Source: Vibrio taketomensis (lineage in GTDB: Bacteria > Pseudomonadota > Gammaproteobacteria > Enterobacterales > Vibrionaceae). From it: a stretch of 64,000 nucleotides of DNA. The position numbers and the translations under genes were made by a program. Every line of letters begins with the position of its first letter. Within the stretch, counting starts at the first letter, position 1. This document shows, piece after piece, positions 26,609 to 36,153 of the stretch. The DNA lies in contig NZ_AP019649.1 of the NCBI RefSeq assembly GCF_009938165.1, positions 1,674,001 through 1,738,000 on the forward strand. Reading direction: 5' to 3'. The notes below the pieces were generated by a model. That model ran no database searches, was not told the origin of the DNA, and saw only the letters and a list, made by a program, of their open reading frames with translations.

Positions 26609-28432
26609 ATGATTGATGTGCAAAGCCCAGCCTACAAATTTATCAGTACGGTTAAATTTGTTCGGGCAGTCTATATAGTTGCGGTTGCAATCATCACCGC
26701 TACCTTAATACTTGCGCATGAGTTGGTAGGTTGGTCTTATATTCTTTTTCCGATTGGCATGCTTATCGCCCTACTAACTAAAGACCCGAAACGAAGGGTG
26801 CTATTCGCACTGCTTTCATTTGCTCATATCCTGATTGGTGGCTTGATAGAGCCTCTCAACATCAATGCCATTGAGCATGCCTTTTTACTATTGCCTCTCT
26901 GTTACTTAGTCCTGTTTCCTAGCTCAATATGGCCAATTGTTATCGCACTACTCTTAGTGGCTCACTATGTGTTGAATGCACCCCAAGGCGAAATGATGGA
27001 AATGATCGATGATTCAGTAAAACTGATGTTGATTACTTTCTTCGCCACTGTCATGACCTACTACAAACAGAAACTTGATGCTCAAATCATCACCTACCGT
27101 AATGACAGCTTGAGCGATTTTCTCACTCAGTTACCAAACCGCCGCGCGTTTTATCAGTACGTTGATACCAATATTGACACTGAAATCAGCAACAAAGACT
27201 TTGTTCTGTTAAAAATCAATATTGATAACTTCAAAGATGTAAATGACTCTTTTGGTCCTCAGCAAGCTGACGTATTACTTAAATACATTGCAACTCGTCT
27301 AAGGCAGACCGTTGTCAATAAAGCTGAGTTGTTCCGTATGGAAGGGGACGAATTTGTCATCATCATCGAGGAAAAAGCGGATCTTGAGCAACAAGTCAGC
27401 GGGATTGTACGCGAACTTTCTCGCCCAGAACGCTTCCATTTCGAGCTCGAACGAGGCTTTTATCAAGTTACGTTTTCTATTGGCGTTTCCTCATTGCAAA
27501 AAGCGACCAATAATAAAGACATCTGGCTAAGAAACGTCGATGTGGCGACTCAAAAAGCCAAAACTACGGGTAAAAATAAAGTCCGTTGGTATGACGAATC
27601 GTTGCTGGATGAAACCATTAGAGCTCATCAAATTGAAGCCGAATTGGAACAAGCGATACGTCTTAATCAGTTCACCCTCGCCTATCAACCAAAGGTCTCG
27701 GTGAGAGAGCAAGCAGTGAAAGGAGCCGAGGCACTTATTCGCTGGGAGCATCCGCATCTGGGGACGATTAGCCCATTTGAATTCATCACCATAGCGGAAC
27801 AAACCAAACAGATCATTATGATAGGGCGTTGGGTTATCCGCACCGCTTGTAACCAAGCTAAGATTTGGCATGATGCTGGAACGCCCATCCAGATTTCAGT
27901 TAACGTGTCCCCTGTTCAATTCGCTCACGATGATCTGTTTAGCTACATTCGCCACGTTTTAAGAAGAACAGAATTACCGCCTCACCTACTTCAAGTAGAG
28001 ATTACAGAAACGACATTAATGAAAGATACCGAGCGTGTGACTACCATCTGTCGACGCCTGCAAAATGAAGGGGTAACGATCGCAGTCGATGATTTTGGCA
28101 TTGCTTATTCATCGCTTAACTACCTAAAACATCTACCGATTGATGTATTAAAAATCGATAAATCTTTTGTCGATGATTGTGTCAAAGAGCACCATGACCA
28201 CATGCTAGTAAGGACCATTGTCCAATTGGGTCACAACATGGGCAAATGGGTTATTGCAGAAGGCGTCGAGTACGAAAGTCAGCGCCAATTGCTCGATGAC
28301 GAAGGTTGCGATGATTACCAAGGTTATCTGTTCTCTAAACCTATTTATCCTGACGAGTTCACCGAGCGATACATTAATAAAACCATTACTGAGCAAGAAT
28401 TCACGCAGAAAATGGCCAGTCATCAATATTAA
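26609..28432 (+). CDS. Membrane-bound GGDEF-EAL protein, probable c-di-GMP phosphodiesterase
   Basis: A 607-residue protein. The N-terminal ~165 residues contain about five membrane helices. GGDEF domain at ~170-330: DFLTQLPNRRAF is present but the active site reads EGDEF (RMEGDEFVII) instead of GGDEF, so cyclase activity is doubtful. The EAL domain at ~345-600 is complete: AEALIRW (EAL), the NVSPVQF, EITETTLM, DDFGIAYSS and KIDKSFV motifs, IAEGVE and QGYLFSKP. Expected activity is c-di-GMP hydrolysis, perhaps with GTP-regulated GGDEF. I take the ATG at 26609, not the GTG at 26576. The 3' end overlaps the convergent cryptochrome gene by 32 bases. Confidence 0.92.
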   Translation: MIDVQSPAYKFISTVKFVRAVYIVAVAIITATLILAHELVGWSYILFPIGMLIALLTKDPKRRVLFALLSFAHILIGGLIEPLNINAIEHAFLLLPLCYLVLFPSSIWPIVIALLLVAHYVLNAPQGEMMEMIDDSVKLMLITFFATVMTYYKQKLDAQIITYRNDSLSDFLTQLPNRRAFYQYVDTNIDTEISNKDFVLLKINIDNFKDVNDSFGPQQADVLLKYIATRLRQTVVNKAELFRMEGDEFVIIIEEKADLEQQVSGIVRELSRPERFHFELERGFYQVTFSIGVSSLQKATNNKDIWLRNVDVATQKAKTTGKNKVRWYDESLLDETIRAHQIEAELEQAIRLNQFTLAYQPKVSVREQAVKGAEALIRWEHPHLGTISPFEFITIAEQTKQIIMIGRWVIRTACNQAKIWHDAGTPIQISVNVSPVQFAHDDLFSYIRHVLRRTELPPHLLQVEITETTLMKDTERVTTICRRLQNEGVTIAVDDFGIAYSSLNYLKHLPIDVLKIDKSFVDDCVKEHHDHMLVRTIVQLGHNMGKWVIAEGVEYESQRQLLDDEGCDDYQGYLFSKPIYPDEFTERYINKTITEQEFTQKMASHQY

Positions 28433-29720
28433 CGCTATCTGTTGCAGAGCAACATTCATCCCCTTTCCATTGGCGAATAAAGTCACCGTGCGGATCATAA
28501 AACTGGGTTTGTTTGGCCAGATTAAAATGACGTTCTTTATTGCTCGCGCCCACTCCTGCAATGTACTGCCAATTTCCCCAGTTTGACGCGACATCAAAGT
28601 CGATAAGCTGAGTTTCAAAATACGCTGCACCATACCGCCAATCGATACCTAATTCATAAATCAAACAACTAGCTGCCAACTGCCTGCCGCGGTTCGACAT
28701 ATACCCGGTCTGATTGAGCTGACGCATACATGCATTAACAATGGGAAAGTGCGTAGTGCCCTGACACCATTGTTTAAATCTCTGAGCATAAAAAGTGGTC
28801 AGCGGTTTAAAGTGAGTTATGCCTTCAAACGCAAATAACTGCTTGCCGTATTTAAGTGCATACCATTGGAAATACTCCCGCCAGAGCAATTCAAAATAAA
28901 TCCAATAGGTGGAATCGTTCGCCCCATTTCGCTCCTCGTATTGACGCAGCATATCGACTAACTGCCTAGGAGAAATGCAACCTTTCGCGAGCCAAGGTGA
29001 AAACTTGGTCGACGCCTCAAATCCATCTAACTGATTACGAGTTTGTTTGTAATGACTGGGAAAACTGGTCGAGAAATAACACATGCAATGTGCCATCGCA
29101 AACGCTTCTCCACCAATAAATGTATCGCGCGTACTGACCATCGACGATGGTATTGAACTCGATGGGTGTCTCAGCCAAGGTGATGGTGGTAATGACAAAA
29201 CGCTAGGACATGGCGGAGAAATCGGAGTTGTCTCTACTAAACGGCGAAATTTGCTGAATGACGTTGGCAAGCTCTCAACCTCAAACGGGAGTTCATTTTC
29301 TGCAAACAAGGTACGTAGGGGAGCCTGATGAACCTGAAGTTGCGAAAAATTTGATTGAAGTTGCTTTACCACCCTTCTTTCATCAAACCCGACAAATTGT
29401 TCGCAATAAAGCGCAGATACGCCAAATCGCTCGATCAATTGGCTCAAAACACCTAAAGGCTGCTCTTCAACAATCACCAATGATTGACCGAGTTCGGCTA
29501 AAGAGTCATTTAAGCCTGACAAACATTGGTTCTCAAAATGAACTCGAGCAGCTCCGTAATTTGACTGCTGCGAGAAGTGCTGAAGATAACGACTGATTGG
29601 TGGCCGGCAGCATAAACAGATTAGCTTATCGACGTCTTGGGCGGCTCTCGCCAACAACGCATTGTCAGTGACACGCAAATCGTTAGAAAACCAATAGATC
29701 CCAATAATTTCACTGCTCAT
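28401..29720 (-). CDS. Cryptochrome DASH / photolyase-family protein
   Basis: A 439-residue flavoprotein of the photolyase/cryptochrome family. The N-terminal Rossmann antenna domain starts IIGIYWFSNDLRVTDNALLA. The C-terminal FAD domain has TKFSPWLAKGCISPRQL, ELLWREYFQWYALKYG, MRQLNQTGYMSNRGRQLAAS and the DASH signature DFDVASNWGNWQYIAGVG. Cry-DASH proteins bind FAD and a folate cofactor and repair pyrimidine dimers in single-stranded DNA, with possible photoreceptor roles. Residues ~180-210 are Pro/Ser-rich and divergent. It overlaps the GGDEF-EAL gene tail-to-tail. Confidence 0.92.
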   Translation of the reverse strand: MSSEIIGIYWFSNDLRVTDNALLARAAQDVDKLICLCCRPPISRYLQHFSQQSNYGAARVHFENQCLSGLNDSLAELGQSLVIVEEQPLGVLSQLIERFGVSALYCEQFVGFDERRVVKQLQSNFSQLQVHQAPLRTLFAENELPFEVESLPTSFSKFRRLVETTPISPPCPSVLSLPPSPWLRHPSSSIPSSMVSTRDTFIGGEAFAMAHCMCYFSTSFPSHYKQTRNQLDGFEASTKFSPWLAKGCISPRQLVDMLRQYEERNGANDSTYWIYFELLWREYFQWYALKYGKQLFAFEGITHFKPLTTFYAQRFKQWCQGTTHFPIVNACMRQLNQTGYMSNRGRQLAASCLIYELGIDWRYGAAYFETQLIDFDVASNWGNWQYIAGVGASNKERHFNLAKQTQFYDPHGDFIRQWKGDECCSATDSVNIDDWPFSA

Positions 29721-29786
29721 ACGCTTTCTCTATGTACCGAACCTAGTTTCTGGTACGAGGCAGATCATCGTTAGTTCAACCATAAA

Positions 29787-29811
29787 ACGAAAAAGGGAGC
29801 CTAAGCTCCCT
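29787..29811 (-). terminator. Terminator after dps
   Basis: On the minus strand, a 7-bp stem (AGGGAGC / GCTCCCT) with a 4-base loop is followed by TTTTTCG. It lies 40 bases past the dps stop. Confidence 0.85.
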
Positions 29812-29850
29812 AAATTCATTACCGATTTCAATAATCGTTAATTGTGTCCG

Positions 29851-30327
29851 TTATTGTAAATATGCGTTAAACATCCACATCAATTTTTCTTGCTCGCGAA
29901 TGTAATCACTCATTAATGCAGCTGTACCTTCATCTTCTGCTGCCGCCGCCATTTCTGAAATCGAACGTTCTTTTTTAATCAGCATACTGAAACCGTTGAC
30001 TAAGCCCTGAACACAAGCTTGACCTTGAGATACATTGACATCTTCTTTGATTTCACTTTGTTCTAGGTAGCGAGTAAAACTATGGTCTGGCGTATAACCA
30101 AGAGTCAAAATACGTTCAGCAAGCTCGTCGATTTTCAATTGCAGATCGGTGTAAATCTCTTCAAATTTCACATGAAGTTCAAAGAATTGCAGACCTTTGA
30201 TATTCCAGTGGTAACCACGCGTATTCATATACAGCACTTGATAATGTGCCAGCAGTTGGTTTAGTTGTTCTGCCAATTGTTCTGCTTTTTCGCTGTTTAA
30301 ACCGATTAGAGTTGTTTGATTTGACAT
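29851..30327 (-). CDS. dps: DNA-protection ferritin Dps
   Basis: A 158-residue Dps/miniferritin, which forms a dodecamer that oxidises and stores iron and shields DNA under starvation and peroxide stress. Ferroxidase-site residues lie in YHWNIKGLQFFELHVKFEEI and DLQLKIDELAERI. I take the ATG at 30327, with AGGAG upstream; the 22 codons in front (to 30393) have no family match. Monocistronic, with a terminator. Confidence 0.95.
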   Translation of the reverse strand: MSNQTTLIGLNSEKAEQLAEQLNQLLAHYQVLYMNTRGYHWNIKGLQFFELHVKFEEIYTDLQLKIDELAERILTLGYTPDHSFTRYLEQSEIKEDVNVSQGQACVQGLVNGFSMLIKKERSISEMAAAAEDEGTAALMSDYIREQEKLMWMFNAYLQ

Positions 30328-30531
30328 GATTCTTCTCCTAACTGAGCACTTATTCGTTGTGCCGTTTCGTTTTGATGGAGCTAGAATACCCACACAATTT
30401 AAGTTGGTAAAAACGTTATAAGCTATACAAGTAATCGGTGTTACCTATCAACAATTGCAACATTGTGGCACGTAATAAGCATCAAATTCGATATCACTTT
30501 AAGTCTTTATCTGTTTCCATGACAGAATTGC

Positions 30532-31167
30532 TTAAATCATTCCCCGCTCGACCGCATATTTGGCAAGCTCAGCCGTACTCGACATTTCCAGTTTATGTTT
30601 GATGTTCTGGCGATGTGTTTCGACTGTACGATAACTAATATCCAGCATCGCAGCGATTTTTTTACTGCTGTAGCCCTGCGCAACCAATTTAAGCACCGAT
30701 TCTTCACGCCGACTCAATGGGTTAGGTCTGTTAGCTGTCGAAATCTCCCCCTGAGAAAACAATGTCTGCGTCACCGATTCGCAAAAATACGTTGATCCTT
30801 GCTCAACGGTTTTTATCGCTTGAACCATCTTCTCTGCCGAGATTTCTTTGAGCATATAACCCACGGCACCGCACTGCATCACCTTCATAATATATTCGCG
30901 ATTATCATGCATGGTAAGCATCAATACTTTTACGTGGGGACACTTTTCTTTAATAATGCGTGTGGCATCGATGCCATTCATCAAAGGCATGCTGACGTCC
31001 ATCAACACTACATCGGGTTGTAGGGATTTAACGACTTCAACGGCTTCCACACCATTACTTGCGGTACCGATGACGTCGAAGTCACGTTCTAAACTTAAGC
31101 GTGCGATAAAACCATCAAGAACAACCTGATGATCATCGACGATAACTATCGTAATTGGTTTATCCAT
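30532..31167 (-). CDS. NarL/FixJ-family response regulator
   Basis: A 211-residue regulator. Receiver: acidic pair IVDDHQ, phospho-Asp in VVLMDVSMPLMNG, and Lys in GYMLKEIS. LuxR-type helix-turn-helix at ~145-205 (LSRREESVLKLVAQGYSSKK, ISYRTVETHRQNIKHKLEM). The start overlaps the kinase stop by 8 bases, so it is the kinase's partner. Its position next to dctPQM suggests it controls TRAP transport of an organic acid. That link is inferred from neighbourhood only. Confidence 0.92.
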   Translation of the reverse strand: MDKPITIVIVDDHQVVLDGFIARLSLERDFDVIGTASNGVEAVEVVKSLQPDVVLMDVSMPLMNGIDATRIIKEKCPHVKVLMLTMHDNREYIMKVMQCGAVGYMLKEISAEKMVQAIKTVEQGSTYFCESVTQTLFSQGEISTANRPNPLSRREESVLKLVAQGYSSKKIAAMLDISYRTVETHRQNIKHKLEMSSTAELAKYAVERGMI

Positions 31168-32513
31168 AAACTAACTCATCCAATTCTAATAGCACGGTGA
31201 TCTCTGTGCCGAATCCCGGTTCACTCTCTAACTCAAAATCACCACCTATAAACTCAACACGCTCGCGCATATTGCGCAAACCGATCCCAGTTCGTCGCAA
31301 AGTCGCACCTACATCAAAACCTACGCCATCATCGCGAATAATCAACTGCAAGCGTTGACCAAGTTGCTGCAATATCACATTTACTTGCGTTGCTTGTGAG
31401 TGTTTCTCAATATTGGTCAAAGATTCCTGCGCAACACGATATAGCGTCGTCGCGATCTCTGAGCGTAGTTTACTTCGATTGGTATCGAATGTTGCTTCAA
31501 TCGTCAAACCTGAATGCGCACGAAAATCTTGCAGCAGCGTCGTCAACGCCGCTTCTAGTCCTATATCATCGAGCGCACTAGGTCTTAGCTTGTGAGAAAT
31601 ATGCCGCACTTCATTGATCGCCATCGTCAAAGAGTTTTGAGATTGCGTTAAATGCTGTTTTTGTACTTCGTCATCAAGTTTATTGGCTAATAATTCTAAA
31701 TGGCACTTACTCGACACTAGCAGTTGATTAATGCCATCATGGAGCTCTCGCGCTAAATGCTTCTTCTCATCCTCTTGAAACATAACTGTTTTATGTGCCA
31801 ATTCTTTGAGACTACGATCAGCAATCCGATGTTCATGCAGATTAACCGCAAGCGTCACCACCACGATGAGTGCAACAGTCACCACCAAAATCACCACCAT
31901 CGAAAAAAAGGTGGTTTCAATATTTTATTGACCGCACTGTTTAACACGGCGACATCTTCACTGATGTCTTCAATGTAAAGTCCGGTCCCAATCATCCAAT
32001 CCCATTTATCTAACCAAGCGGCATAACTGAGTTTTGTGACAATGTCACCAGTTGAAGGCTTTTGCCATAAGTACTGATGAAACCCACCACCCTGCCGGGC
32101 TTGCTCTAGTAAAGATACAATCAGGAAATCGCCATTCTTGTCTTGAATGTCGATCAAATTTTGCCCTTGTAGCTCAGGCATAATGGGGTGAACGAGATTG
32201 GTACCATCTTGGTTATAAACAAAAAAATACCCATCGGTTCCGTAGCGCAATTTTTCGATAATCGCTTTTACTTGCTGCTTAGCAAATTGCTCATCAAGAG
32301 CCGGATCATTGTAGACATGGGAATCGCATCAAACGCTAAATCGACACTGTCTTTGAGTGCGGTTTCTTTAGCATCAATCAAACTAGAGCGGATAATCTCA
32401 ATTTCTTTTTCCCGCAACGTTTGTGCTTGATATACAGAGATCCAGCTAATACTGATGGTCACCAACAACAGTGGTAGCAAACTCAATAAAATCAGTTTGG
32501 CTTTGAGCGGCAT
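31160..32513 (-). pseudogene. Cache-domain sensor histidine kinase (NarX-type), two frameshifts
   Basis: Membrane kinase: helix 1 (LILLSLLPLLLVTISISWIS), an sCache_2 periplasmic domain (HVYNDPALDEQFAKQQVKAI, YGTDGYFFVYNQDGTNLVHP, WLDKWDWMIGTGLYIEDI), helix 2 (VVILVVTVALIVVVTLAVN), HisKA_3 (LARELHDGINQLLVSS) and HATPase (IRDDGVGFD, GIGLRNM). The frame shifts near 32319-32321 (CCC needs CCCC) and near 31919 (TT needs TTT); adding one base each time restores continuity. I choose ATG 32513, with AGGGA upstream; an ATG at 32546 lies in the dctM terminator's T-run and has no ribosome site. The sensor likely reads a small carboxylate. Confidence 0.85.
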
Positions 32514-32546
32514 ACCGTAATCCCTAGCTCTTTGTATTTCATCCAT

Positions 32547-32577
32547 AAAAAAAGTGGCTTACTGATGTAAGCCACTT
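32547..32577 (-). terminator. Terminator between dctM and the sensor kinase
   Basis: On the minus strand, an 11-bp perfect stem (AAGTGGCTTAC / GTAAGCCACTT) with a 4-base loop is followed by TTTTTTT. It separates the TRAP operon from the two-component genes, which therefore need another promoter or read-through. Confidence 0.92.
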
Positions 32578-32616
32578 CACTTTAACATTTACATGCGATT
32601 AACAAAAATCACATGA

Positions 32617-33897
32617 TCACATTCCATAAAATTCAGGGAAAACAAGAATACTTGCCAACACCACTATCTGTATCGCAATAAATGGCATCACACCGCGGTA
32701 TATATCACGGGTAGTTACGCCACTCGGCGCGACACCTTTGAGATAGAATAGGCTAAAGCCAAATGGTGGAGTGAGGAATGAGGTTTGTAGGTTCATTGCA
32801 ATCAAAATCGCAAACCATGTCATGTTGATGCCTAGCAACTCTGCGACTGGCGCTAAAATCGGTACGATAATAAAACAGATTTCAACAAAATCGATAAAGA
32901 AACCCAGCACTAAGATCACCAGCATCGTGATGATTAAAAAGCCCCACTTTTCACCAGGAATTTGCAACATCCACTGCTCAACCAAATGATCGCCACCTGT
33001 ATAGGTAAACGCCATTGAGAACGCGGTTGCCCCGAGCAGAATCGCAAAGACCATTGCCGTCACTTTGACTGTTTCTTTGGCGGCATGATAGACCATTCCC
33101 CAGCTAAACTGCTTATACAGTAATGCCAAAACTATCGCTCCAGCACCGCCTAATGCCGCTGATTCGGTAGGTGTTGCCACTCCCGCAAATATCGAACCAA
33201 GCACGACAACGATCAGAGCCAAAGGTGGGATCACCGCTTAAGCGCGGCTATCACCTCTTGTTGGCGGCTCACATTTTCATCTCGGTCAATCGGACGTGCC
33301 GCTTCTGGATTCATTTTTGCGTAAATAAGAATGTAAATGACATACGCACCCACAAGCACCAATCCGGCCATATTGCAGCTTGGAATAGGTCACCCACCGG
33401 AACACCAAGCACATCCCCAACAAAATCAGCACAATTGAAGGTGGAATAATTTGCCCTAACGTGCCTGAAGCGCAGATGGTTCCGCAAGCAAGACCTTTAT
33501 CGTAGTTGTACTTGAGCATGACAGGCAACGAGATAAGGCCCATTGCAACGACAGACGCCCCCACGACCCCCGTTGAAGCGGCAAGTAGTGCACCAACCAG
33601 TACTGTGGATATAGCAATACCACCTCGTACACCACCAAACAATTTCCCCATCGATTCAAGCAACTGCTCAGCAAGACGTGTTTTTTGTAAAACTAACCCC
33701 ATGAAAACAAACAGTGGTACTGCCATTAACACGGTATTTTCCATAATGGATTGAATTCGATATGGCATGAAGGCAAACATATCAAAGCCTTCTGCCCAAA
33801 CACCAAAAATCAGTGCAATCCCGCCAAAAGTGAACGCAACTGGAAACCCCAACAACAGTGCAAATAGAGCCACAAAAAACATTACGATACCAATCAT
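32617..33897 (-). pseudogene. dctM: TRAP transporter large permease DctM, three frameshifts
   Basis: Twelve-helix subunit that drives Na+-coupled uptake in TRAP systems. The first part runs MIGIVMFFVALFALLLGFPV to IIPPSIVLILLG, then the frame breaks at 33415-33418 (GGGG). The second frame gives DVLGVPVGDLFQAAIWP. A break near 33364 leads to GLVLVGAYVIYILIYAKMNP. A break near 33238 leads to AVIPPLALIVVVLGSIFAGV through to ILVFPEFYGM. One added base at each site restores a ~427-residue protein of normal length with the ATPTESAALG motif. All three look like homopolymer undercalls. AGGAGG precedes the ATG. Confidence 0.88.
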
Positions 33898-33910
33898 CTT
33901 GTGCCTCCTA

Positions 33911-34444
33911 TTATTTCGTTGCGGTTGTGTGCATTAAATGCGGGTTAAAAATACGATTAAGCGAATGCAGGATTAATCCGACACCGCTGATCGCCATAAA
34001 CAAGAATGACAGTGGAATAAGACCCTTAATTATCCAACGGTAAGGTAAACCGCCTGGGTCTCCGGACATTTCATTGAGCGCATAACTCTCTTTGGCAAAG
34101 TCAACGCCATACCATGCGACTAACAAACAGAAAGGTAGTAGGAAAAAAATGGTGCCAAGTAAATCAATAACCGCTTGGGCTTTATTGGATAGACGCTCAT
34201 AGAAAAGGTCTACGCGCACATGGCCACCAGCTTTGATTGCATATGGCACACCGATCAAAAAAACGGCGGAAAACAAATGCCATTCCATTTCTTGAAATGC
34301 AATCGACACATCATTAAACACATAACGCATCACTACATCATAAACAACGTTACACAGTAGTAGGATAAACAGGATGCTTGATAACCACCCTAATAAATCC
34401 CCGAAGCGATTGAACAATCGCTCGACATAAATAAGACTTCTCAT
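33911..34444 (-). CDS. dctQ: TRAP transporter small permease DctQ
   Basis: A ~177-residue membrane protein with four helices (LGWLSSILFILLLCNVVYDV, FSAVFLIGVPYAIKAGG, LLGTIFFLLPFCLLVAWYG, LIPLSFLFMAISGVGLIL) and the DctQ core IAFQEMEWHLFSAVFLIG, GGHVRVDLFYERLS. It pairs with DctM in the membrane. Among three possible starts (GTG 34477, ATG 34456, ATG 34444) I prefer 34444 for its GGAG spacing. The stop is 13 bases from dctM's start. Confidence 0.88.
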   Translation of the reverse strand: MRSLIYVERLFNRFGDLLGWLSSILFILLLCNVVYDVVMRYVFNDVSIAFQEMEWHLFSAVFLIGVPYAIKAGGHVRVDLFYERLSNKAQAVIDLLGTIFFLLPFCLLVAWYGVDFAKESYALNEMSGDPGGLPYRWIIKGLIPLSFLFMAISGVGLILHSLNRIFNPHLMHTTATK

Positions 34445-34532
34445 CCCTAACTCCATGGAACTTAAAAAGTGCTCCACTCAGCCGTGACTGGTGGAGCTTA
34501 TAATAATTAAAGGGGGTTTTTCTTGGACTTCG

Positions 34533-34547
34533 TGTGACTGAGTCACA
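34533..34547. promoter_or_regulatory. Perfect inverted repeat between dctP and dctQ
   Basis: TGTGACTGAGTCACA is a perfect 7-1-7 inverted repeat. It resembles a CRP site but with a 5-base instead of 6-base spacer, so CRP binding is doubtful. It might also fold as a small hairpin in the dctP-dctQ spacer. Confidence 0.35.
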
Positions 34548-34578
34548 TCATTTTTCTGCGCTTTCAGGCGCTATTATT

Positions 34579-34600
34579 CTCAAGCTGATTTATTCAGCTT
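34579..34600 (-). terminator. Hairpin at dctP 3' end
   Basis: Inverted repeat CAAGCTGA/TCAGCTTG with a short loop spans the dctP stop codon; no T-run follows. It could protect the dctP message from 3' decay and raise binding-protein level over the permeases. Confidence 0.5.
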
Positions 34601-35714
34601 GGCTGTTCAGGTAAGCGCGGTGCGAGATATCTGACCAAGGGCGAACTTGCTCAATATACGTCGCTTGCGATTCCTGAATTTTCTTCGCTAACTCATCTTT
34701 GTCTGCATGAGAAGCCAGTAGACGACCATTTGCTTCTTCCAGTGCCGCGATAACCTCTGGTGGGAAGTCTTTCACTTCTACATTTGGGTACTCAGACTTG
34801 ATGGTTGCCCAGTTCTTACCGCTTTCATGCTTAGATTGTGTGTACATATCGTACGCAGCCGTTTTCATCGCGACTTCAAGAATGGCTTGCAGATCGGCTG
34901 GTAGGCTATCCCAAGTACGCTTGTTTACAAGGAACTGAAGCTCTGTTCCTGGCTCATGCCAACCGGTGTAGTAGTAAGGTGCGATTTTGTGGAAACCCAT
35001 TCGTAGATCGAGAGATGGGCCTACCCATTCCAACGCATCAATCGTGCGACGCTCAAGTGAAGTATAAAGTTCACCCGGTGCAATATTGGTAGGTTTTGCA
35101 CCCAGTTCAGCAAGAATTTCACCCGCAAAACCTGGGATACGCATTTTCAGACCTTGTAAGTCATCAACTGAATTGATCTCTTTCTGGAACCATCCGCCCA
35201 TTTGTGTATCAGTGTTACCACCAGGGAAAGACAACAAGTTGTGTGGCGCATAAACCTCTTCCATTAGCTCCATTCCACCGCCATGGTAGAACCACGCGTA
35301 TTGTTCTGTCGGCAGCATACCAAAAGGCATAGAGGTGAAGTATAGAGTGTTAGGTACTTTGCCTTTCCAATAATAAGATGCGGAATGGCCTAAATCATAT
35401 TGGCCTGATTTCACCATATCGAACACACCAAATGGTGCTTTGTGTTTATTCGATGAATCAATTGTAATAACCAGGCGACCACCAGACATTTCTTCCGCCA
35501 TCTTCGCCATGTTTTTGGTTGTATCACCAAAGACTGGGAAATTTGGTCCCCAAGTTTCAGCTAGCTTTAGTTTGTATACTTTTTCAGGTTGCGCTTGCTG
35601 CTGTGTCGTCTCTTGCGTGGACTCTTCACCGCAACCCACCAATGCAACCGAAGCTGCTAGTGTTGCAATACCTAACTTTACGTTTCCTTCAAAGAATGAA
35701 TTTAATGCTTTCAT
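34590..35714 (-). CDS. dctP: TRAP transporter solute-binding lipoprotein DctP
   Basis: A 374-residue periplasmic binding protein with a lipobox (VALVGC) near residue 28, so it is membrane-tethered. The DctP fold is visible: YKLKLAETWGPNFPVFGDTT, HKAPFGVFDMVKSGQYDLGH, LKMRIPGFAGEILAELGAKP (the Arg that clamps the ligand carboxylate), GELYTSLERRTIDALEWVGP. The last stretch (WVGPSLDLRMGF, YYYTGWHEPG) resembles the TakP/FcbT1 group that binds 2-oxoacids or aromatic acids. Substrate not determined. ATG 35714 has AAAGGACC upstream; the 32 codons further upstream lack family support. Confidence 0.9.
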   Translation of the reverse strand: MKALNSFFEGNVKLGIATLAASVALVGCGEESTQETTQQQAQPEKVYKLKLAETWGPNFPVFGDTTKNMAKMAEEMSGGRLVITIDSSNKHKAPFGVFDMVKSGQYDLGHSASYYWKGKVPNTLYFTSMPFGMLPTEQYAWFYHGGGMELMEEVYAPHNLLSFPGGNTDTQMGGWFQKEINSVDDLQGLKMRIPGFAGEILAELGAKPTNIAPGELYTSLERRTIDALEWVGPSLDLRMGFHKIAPYYYTGWHEPGTELQFLVNKRTWDSLPADLQAILEVAMKTAAYDMYTQSKHESGKNWATIKSEYPNVEVKDFPPEVIAALEEANGRLLASHADKDELAKKIQESQATYIEQVRPWSDISHRAYLNSQAE

Positions 35715-36032
35715 TTTCAGGTCCTTTGTTTCAATGAGCGTTTTGAATAACACTTCCTTAGCACTGTCATCATGGCTGAAACATTGGACTTGTAAAATCG
35801 GCGAGAACACTGAAAATTTAACAGAGAAAATTTTACATACGCACAGTATGCTACGTGTTTATACGTACTACATTCACCGCAAGCACGATTAGCCTTTGAT
35901 AGAACTGGATTTTATTTCAAGGCCATTGGGATAAGGCTCTGACCAGATACGTACGTATATGCACCACAATATCACACCATTTATTTTCAAATTTGTGATG
36001 TAATCATTTCTAATTTGTATGAACTTCCGTTT
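35715..36032. other. Gene-free region upstream of dctP
   Basis: About 320 AT-rich bases that presumably hold the dctPQM promoter. A perfect 12-bp palindrome, ATACGTACGTAT, lies at 35947-35958 and could be an operator. I see no -24/-12 or other clear promoter and no reading frame of note. Confidence 0.4.
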
Positions 36033-36063
36033 TTCAAAAAAGACCTCACATTGTGAGGTCTTT
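36033..36063 (-). terminator. Terminator after winged-helix gene
   Basis: On the minus strand, AAAGACCTCAC pairs with GTGAGGTCTTT, followed by TTTT and TGAAAAA. It sits 19 bases past the TAA at 36082, not past the TAA at 36154. Confidence 0.85.
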
Positions 36064-36153
36064 ATGTCATTAGCAAGCTGATTAAAGTGCTTTATAGATA
36101 ACTTTGTTGCCCGCTAATTGTTCTTTAACTACCAGATTTTCTTCTAATAGCTT

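Noticed and set aside
32514..32546. ATG at 32546 as the cache-kinase start
   Set aside because: It is directly next to the terminator T-run with no ribosome site; ATG 32513 has AGGGA at good spacing.
33286..33449. Programmed frameshifting in dctM
   Set aside because: Three shifts in one TRAP permease, each fixed by one base in a short run and none at a slippery heptamer with a clear pseudoknot, fit sequence error better.
34533..34547. CRP site between dctP and dctQ
   Set aside because: The arms fit but the spacer is 5 instead of 6 bases and the site lies inside the operon; kept only as an inverted repeat.
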